Assembly (NCBI RefSeq): GCF_019578655.1
Contig: NC_063256.1
Span: 23,846,005-23,910,004, forward strand
DNA: 64,000 nucleotides
Reading direction: 5' to 3'
From: Ricinus communis
Lineage: Eukaryota > Streptophyta > Magnoliopsida > Malpighiales > Euphorbiaceae
Within the stretch, counting starts at the first letter, position 1. Every line of letters starts with the position of its first letter. Position numbers and translations under genes: made by a program. Shown one piece after another: positions 58,883 to 64,000 of the stretch. The notes under the pieces were generated by a model that was given only the letters and a program-made list of their open reading frames with translations, searched no databases and was not told the origin of the DNA.

Positions 58883-60215
58883 TATCACGACCGTCAAACC
58901 AGACTGTAGCCGGACTAGGGATGAGTGAGCATAAAACCACCAGAATCTCGTAGTATGCATGGTATTCACTAACTCAAACAAAATGTGATCCGGACTCGAC
59001 CATTGGCACATTTCCACAGTTAACAACTAGCCATCGGATACTACATTTAAAATTTGGTGTGCCGGCATGAATAGGCAAGACACAATTTACTAGCCATTAT
59101 AAAATGATAAATTTGAAATTTCACTGCGGAGATTCTAGAAATTTTAAATGTCAACATATACCAATAAAATCAATTCTGATTAACCCGAGATGAAGGAATC
59201 GGACTACTAAATGAAAGAGCTGCGGAAAGCTAACAACACACGAAAAGCGATTGAAATTGGGCTATCACTCTAGAGTGAGTTAAAATCATATATCCCAAAA
59301 CAAATACAAACACTTGATAGAATATTTGTTTAATTTAAAATAAAATATTAAGTCATGCAAAACCGTGTCACGCTTCTTATAAAATAAATTTTACATCTTG
59401 GGACGGAGTACCTCGGTAGAACCTAATCCCCATTACTAGTAGCTTTAGTCTTCGGCTCTCTCGTTCGATAGAGCGGCACCCGGAGAATGAAGCTCGACCG
59501 GAGTCATAAATTCGGTCGGTCCTTAAATTTCCAATAAAGTCGCTTGAGAGCAATGCTTTCGACTAGGGGCTTCTCGGCAAACTCACTTTACTCGGCTAGA
59601 GTTAAACTCGACCGGGCAAGTCCTAAATTTACCTTAAAAATTTATCTTTTACTATTTGTCTCGATTTATCTTAGGGTGCGCCATGATCACGATCTGATCC
59701 ATCGGTGTAGTGTTCTCTCTTCTTTGTCTCATCCAGGGTCAACATGCATTCACAGTAGTATTGATGTGAAAAATGATACATATATGAATAGTAATTAAAT
59801 GAATAATTAAAATATTAAATCATTTAATGAGAACTATCACATAAAATCTTAGCATGACACATGTAAATAGATACATGACTTTAACTCACAGTTCTGACGA
59901 CCTCCTAGCTCTGCTCCGTTACCGGATGGGCGGCCAGGTGTGGTTGCTCGACGGCAGTCGACTCGGTTGACTGCGCCTCCAGTGCGGTCCGATTGACAAT
60001 CAAATGCTCGTCTGATTGAAACAACAGCTGATGATGATTCCATTTTCGATCCGAACTCCGATCATCCGGAGAAATTTACGGACAATCTCGGCCATCGATT
60101 TTCAAACAGAGTTTGATCGCCGCGAAACTAGTGCCATTGGAAAGCTTGAGCTAGGAGGAGTTCGGATATGCCCTCCGATCGGCTATCCCTCGCCGGAACT
60201 CACCGAAAAAGCCCG
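58883..60215 (+). mobile_element. LTR of the TGTCACGACC family, copy right of the gap
   Basis: Same insertion point in the satellite as 54,670, with start TATCACGACCG. It continues past the point where the left copy ends, through 'ccattggaaagcttgagct', to about 60,215. There it departs from the fuller LTR at 3,931-6,817, lacking roughly the last 1.05 kb of that copy including the 'gggtattaca' end. Short frames here (for example 60,016-60,315) are not genes. Confidence 0.75.
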
Positions 60216-60253
60216 AAGTTGGCTACATCTGTCTTTAGATTCGATACTTGTGC

Positions 60254-60256
<3 letters not shown>

Positions 60257-60291
<35 letters not shown>
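60257..60291. repeat. (TA)n microsatellite
   Basis: About 17 uninterrupted TA dinucleotides. The following 60,292-60,374 is plain AT-rich sequence in which I see nothing. Confidence 0.9.
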
Positions 60292-60294
<3 letters not shown>

Positions 60295-60374
60295 ATTACT
60301 CACAATAACATTTAATATAAAATTTAAAAATAAATCTAAAATAATATCAGTAAAACTAAAACTAAAGATAACAA

Positions 60375-60964
60375 TGTTGGAGTTCTTTTCAGAATGAGCT
60401 TTCAAATCGAAATTTCAATACTTAACTGTTGCTAGTAATTAGAAAAATATCGAATTTATGAAAATATATAATAATCTTTTAAAAATTAAAATTGTCCAAA
60501 TTAAATCAAAGATGACAACATTAAATTAATGCAGAAAATATAAAGAAAGTAATAAAGAAAATATTATATATACACTAACAATATTGGTCATCTTCGAACG
60601 CCTCTACTTCCACAGCAGAAAAAGAGAGTAAAAAAATAGCAGAGAAAATAGCCAGCAGGAAAGAAGCCTTAGAATTCATTATTCTTGTTTTCTCTTCTTT
60701 CTTTCTTAAATTTAATTTTTTGATTTTTTTGCTCTGTTGTTGCAAGTATTTGGTGCAGTAAAACTTATTGCTTTTCTCATAGTTGTTGCCTTTTATTTAT
60801 ACTGAAAAGAAAGCTACAAATAAGGACTCATGACCGTTCTACTTCCCATGCATGCCATATTCAATTAATTAGCAAACTCTAAACACTAGGTCAAAAGTAA
60901 CCAACATCTATTAGCTAAAAAACACATTGAAATTAGAACTTCTAGAATGCAGGCTTATCCAACA
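60375..60964 (-). repeat. 3' LTR of the copia element (590 bp)
   Basis: Minus strand: TGTTGGATAAGCC..GAACTCCAACA, giving TGTTGG/CCAACA inverted ends. A TATA box reads TATAAATA on the minus strand (about 60,793-60,801). It is preceded by the polypurine tract. Confidence 0.75.
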
Positions 60965-60976
60965 AATCACCCTCTT
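60965..60976 (-). promoter_or_regulatory. Polypurine tract of the copia element
   Basis: Minus-strand AAGAGGGTGATT, directly before TGTTGGATAAGCC. Confidence 0.75.
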
Positions 60977-60999
60977 AAACACTGCTGTTGATTCGAACA

Positions 61000-61710
61000 A
61001 GGCGAGCTTAAGTGCATCGATGAACTTGTTCGAGCCAATGCCTTTGTTAGAATATCAGCTAGCGCCCTTCGGTGCGATGTGATCAACATCCATTTCCCGA
61101 TCTCGATACACTCCGGATAAAATGAAATTTTGTGTCAATGTGCTTGCTCCTCGCATGATACTGCGTTCTTGCAAAGCGCGGCCATGACTTGTTATCCACT
61201 AGTAGTTTGAAGCTCAGTTCTTGTGTGAGCTAGCGAAGCGCATTGGCATCTTGCGATTCTGCCATAGCAGCGTACGACTCACGGGGCGATGAAAACAATC
61301 TTACATACGAGAAGTCCATGTCACTATCTTTGTTCCCGTGAAAGCTATCACGAGGTGCTCTTACGGTCATCGATATCGTGAGGTCATTGTGCTTAATCAA
61401 TGCCACTTTTCTCCACTGTCTTGTAACAACACGTGGCTTGTACCTTGTATGCCTTTCAATACTCGCCCAATGCCGCTTGATGTGTGCTTGGCGCAGCTCC
61501 ATGCATCGGCTTAATCCTACAGGCAATGTCCGGGCAGCGTGTTGACCAGGAATGGAGGCTACCGATTACACTCTGATACTTTATTGTGTCCACTGCAGCG
61601 CTCCCATCCTTCTTGCTTAGACGGAGTCGATTCTCCATTAGCGTGTGACACGGGTTACAGCACCCATGCCGGTGAACTCTAAAATCTTTGCTGCGTATGG
61701 TCCCTGGCAC
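61000..61710 (-). pseudogene. pol: Copia RNase H region
   Basis: RNase H degrades the RNA strand during reverse transcription. Frame 61,710-61,456 has DTIKYQSVIGSL, corresponding to the copia 'YRSxVGSL' block, with a frameshift from the RT frame. Frame 61,526-61,230 has VALIKHNDLTISM and ESYAAMAESQDANALR, matching the conserved '(S)(C)EAEYxA..' end region. Remnants of the terminal 'ALADILTKAL' motif are readable near 61,060. At least two frameshifts lie in this region. Confidence 0.75.
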
Positions 61711-62510
61711 ATCGTGATTTCATCATTGCCTTGACACACCTCGATTCCCAAGTAATAACTAAGAAGACCGAGATCTCTCATCTTAAACACCTGCTGCATT
61801 TGTGTTTTGAACTTGACAATTTCTTGAACACTTGTCCCCGTAATGATTAAATCATCCACATAAACACCCATAAGCAGAAAAGATTGAGCTGTACCTTTCC
61901 TATAGACAGCATGCTCGAGCTGGCTTTTCGTGAACCCAAGTGAGATGAGGGAGGCTTCTAGCTTTGAGTTCCATGCTCTCGGTGCTTGTCGGAGCCCATA
62001 CAATGCCTTGCTTAGCTTGAGTACTTTTCCATTATTGGCGTTGTCGACAAAGCCTGGCAGTTGCTGGACGTAGACTTCTTCAGCAAGGTCGCCATTCAAG
62101 AATGCCGATTTCACGTCCATGTGGTGCACCTGCCATTTTCCATGTGCGGCGAGTGCTAGCAACAGTCGCACTGTCTCCATCCTTACCATGGGAGCAAAAA
62201 CTTCCTCAAAGTCCACTCCCTGACACTGAGCGTACCCATTGGCGACGAGCCTTGCCTTTTGCTTCATGATGTTACCGGCGGGATCTTTTTTTACTTTAAA
62301 TACCCACTTGAGCCCCATGGCGTGGTGGTTCACCGGAAGTGATGCGAACTCCCACGTCTTGTTGTCAACGATTGACTTCATCTCTTCCTCTATAGCACTC
62401 CTCCAAGACACATCTACAAGTGCAACTTCCACGCTCGCCAGCTCCTTCGCTGACAAGAGATAGTGACTATTTTCTTCAACATTTGTTATCTCATCGGTGG
62501 TATTGTACAA
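61638..62510 (-). CDS. pol: Copia reverse transcriptase domain (open, 290 codons)
   Basis: Uninterrupted minus-strand frame: WRSAIEEEMKSIVDNKTWE, LKWVFKVKKDPAGNIMKQKA, VHHMDVKSAFLNGDLAEEVY, KALYGLRQAPRAWNSKLE and the intact active site MGVYVDDLIITG, then MRDLGLLSYYLGIEVCQG. All hallmark blocks of Ty1/copia RT are present in order and the catalytic YVDD is retained, unlike the RTs at 22.5 and 27.9 kb. It is part of a polyprotein rather than a gene with its own start; frameshifts separate it from integrase upstream and RNase H downstream. Confidence 0.9.
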   Translation of the reverse strand: MYNTTDEITNVEENSHYLLSAKELASVEVALVDVSWRSAIEEEMKSIVDNKTWEFASLPVNHHAMGLKWVFKVKKDPAGNIMKQKARLVANGYAQCQGVDFEEVFAPMVRMETVRLLLALAAHGKWQVHHMDVKSAFLNGDLAEEVYVQQLPGFVDNANNGKVLKLSKALYGLRQAPRAWNSKLEASLISLGFTKSQLEHAVYRKGTAQSFLLMGVYVDDLIITGTSVQEIVKFKTQMQQVFKMRDLGLLSYYLGIEVCQGNDEITMCQGPYAAKILEFTGMGAVTRVTR

Positions 62511-63630
62511 GTCCGAGATTCACCGGTATCGCCGAGGTCCTGAGTTGGTGTCGAGATTGTCATCGTGTGTAGGTGGTTTAGCCTACTAAACCTGCATCTG
62601 AATGGGCATGGGTGTTCGCGACTCGACTTAGGTGTGGTATTTCGAGTTCTAGGTGTGCGTGGTGCACTGTTATTCGCTCGGTCTCCATTGAGTGAAACCA
62701 CGTGAGCGTGGTGGCCCGCTATTGTCTCCGAGCTCGATGTCTCCCAATTCCAGGTGCGGCCCTCCTCAAAGACAACATTTCTCGTCACGTACAGCCGCTT
62801 CTCTGCCGGGTCATAAACCCCGTAAGCCTTTGCACCATCCTCGTAGACTATGAACACTCCCAACATCGAGCGATCTGCAAGCTTGTGCATTCCTGGTCCG
62901 ACTCTCTTAACATGTGCGACACATCTGAAGGTTCTCAGATGGTGCATGCTCGGCTTCTTCTTGTGCCACGCTTCATAGGGTGTCATGTCGTCCAAACTTC
63001 TCGTCGGCGCGCAGTTGAGAAGGTATGCTGCAGTTCTCACAACCTCTCCCAAAACATTCCGGGCACAGCCATCGACTTCATAAAACATCGAGCCATTTCA
63101 ACCACCGTTTGATTTTGCCTCTCCACAACGCTGTTTTGTTGCGGCGAGTAAGGTACTGCGGTGTTGTGCTTAATGCCATTCTCCTTGCAGAACTCCATAA
63201 ATTCGCTAAAGTTGAACTCTCTGCTGCTATCAGAATGGAACGCGAGCAATTTGCACTCACGTTCTGCCTCAGTTACTGCCTTTGATCTTTTTGAAACACT
63301 GGAATGCCTCATCTTTCATCCTGAGCAACTTAATCCACATAAATCGACTAAAATCATCAACTATGAGTAGAAAGTACCTTTTACCGCCTGCGGTTGTTAG
63401 AGTGATTGGGCCGCACAAGTCACTGTAGACTAGTTCTAGTGGACGCCGTGCGTGGAACTTTGAAGTCTGAGGAAACGACATTCTATGTTGCTTTGCACAT
63501 CCGTCATAGAGTTCCTCCACGTGTTTGATGTAGGGAATGCCCCGTACCATCTCTTTACGCGAAAGATTGTGCAGTGCTTGAAAGTGGAGATGCTCGAAAT
63601 GGGCATGCCAAAGCCAAGCAACGTTGTCCT
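62486..63630 (-). pseudogene. pol: Copia integrase region
   Basis: Minus strand. The GAG-pre-integrase/zinc part near 63,620-63,480 reads HFEHLHFQALHNLSRK then ELYDGCAKQHRMSF, the HHCC finger. The core begins LELVYSDLCGPI (first Asp), with FLLIVDDFSRFMWIKLL (second Asp) to 63,269. After a frameshift, 63,312-63,037 has NGIKHNTAVPYSPQQNSVVE with the third acidic residue. After another, 63,088-62,486 gives TAAYLLNCAPTRSLDDMTP and the C-terminal part. The canonical 'HSDRGGEF' box reads HSDSSREF. Three frames are needed to read it. Confidence 0.85.
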
Positions 63631-63631
63631 T

Positions 63632-64000
63632 CTACATCACTAGACTCACAGGCGCCGTAAGGTTCAGACTTAGCGTATAGAGTCGGTTGCATGCGCGTGA
63701 TACCCGTGTGAGTACTTTACGTGTTCGATCAAGAATACAAAGCACCCCACCTTCGATGATGATTTTGCAACCATTTTCATCAAGCTGCCCAAGTGAGATG
63801 ATGTTGCTCCGCAGGCTCGGGATATAATATACATCGGAGAGGACATGGTGGTCGCCGGTGAAACACTCAAACATGACCGTGCCTCTGCCACATATGTTCA
63901 CCACTGAGCCGTCGCCGAATCGCATCGTGCCATGCACTGTTTCATCGAGGGTCCTGAATGCTTTTTTTTCGCCGGTCATGTGACTGCTGGTGCCGGTGTC
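63632..64000 (-). pseudogene. pol: Copia protease and GAG-pre-integrase start, cut by window edge
   Basis: The last bases of the window translate on the minus strand as DTGTSSHMTG, the copia retropepsin active site. It continues MRFGDGSVVNICGRGTV, HHVLSDVYYIPSLRSNIISL and GVLCILDRT. A single TAG near 63,630, in the same frame as the following integrase part (63,550-63,269), interrupts it. Confidence 0.85.

Larger units (their letters stand above)
60375..64000 (-). mobile_element. Ty1/copia retrotransposon, 3' part, extending beyond the window
   Basis: On the minus strand, from the window edge: protease, GAG-pre-integrase, integrase, RT, RNase H, polypurine tract, 3' LTR. IN before RT defines copia. 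It is GC-richer than the surroundings, and the RT stretch has no stop. gag and the 5' LTR lie outside. The left flank is AACAA; its duplicate cannot be seen. Confidence 0.9.

Noticed and set aside
60257..60291. (TA)n tract as a replication or matrix-attachment signal
   Set aside because: A simple microsatellite next to an LTR truncation; no further supporting sequence.
61638..62510. A stand-alone host gene derived from copia RT
   Set aside because: Integrase and protease precede it and RNase H, PPT and LTR follow it in normal element order, so it is simply the least damaged part of a retrotransposon.
1..64000. Host protein-coding genes, tRNA or rRNA genes
   Set aside because: Nothing outside transposable elements, virus and satellites gave a recognisable protein, splice-compatible exon series, cloverleaf or rRNA segment by eye. 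A computed search could still find short exons.

Overview
This window is intergenic, repeat-dominated DNA from a flowering plant, most likely a dicot. The evidence is dense, nested LTR retrotransposons (Ty3/gypsy and Ty1/copia) primed by initiator tRNA-Met, an integrated plant pararetrovirus (Caulimoviridae), AT-rich background and a large satellite array. I found no convincing host protein-coding gene and no rRNA or tRNA gene. Almost every open frame is a fragment of a transposable element or an accident of tandem repetition.

Layout. 1-19,029 is a mosaic. Its matrix is a dispersed, partly tandem repeat of about 1 kb ('repeat A', in both orientations, with 0.2-0.3 kb short forms). Into it are set LTRs and broken Ty3/gypsy pieces: an LTR with PBS and gag remnant (331-3,311) split by a solo LTR with target duplication ATCAC; a long LTR fragment of a TGTCACGACC-type family (3,931-6,817); a minus-strand gag/protease-only element (9,251-11,725); a 2.4 kb solo LTR with target duplication ATGTG (12,159-14,536); and another solo LTR (17,225-18,090). 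19,030-25,366 is the most complete Ty3/gypsy element: LTR, PBS, gag, PR, RT, RNase H, IN, PPT, LTR. It is full of stops and frameshifts, and the RT motif reads YFDN. Its 3' LTR is followed by another PBS and the start of a second internal region. 25,861-35,436 is a minus-strand endogenous pararetrovirus covering most of a circular genome. It is split at 28,411-31,596 by a later, short, RT-less retrotransposon with two LTRs. 35,437-40,195 returns to repeat A and LTR pieces, and 40,196-43,660 is non-coding sequence of uncertain origin.

43,661-54,669 is an 11 kb satellite array of 39-bp monomers in a ten-monomer (about 388 bp) higher-order repeat. It contains a 253-bp inverted block and, from about 49.5 kb, a further period of about 1.2 kb. 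A TGTCACGACC-type LTR interrupts the array at 54,670. A 500-N gap follows (55,877-56,376). The sequence right of the gap (56,377-60,127) repeats, in the same order but with many small deletions, what lies left of it (52,174-55,876), so this looks like an unmerged assembly overlap. The window ends in the 3' part of a minus-strand Ty1/copia element (60,375-64,000) with a long intact RT domain.

How the parts relate: the gypsy-type LTRs form several subtypes that share an 18-bp minisatellite at the 5' end of U3. In the 19-25 kb element the pol frame runs through the polypurine tract into this minisatellite. The RT-less elements carry related LTRs, PBS and PPT, so they were probably mobilised by full-length relatives of that element.
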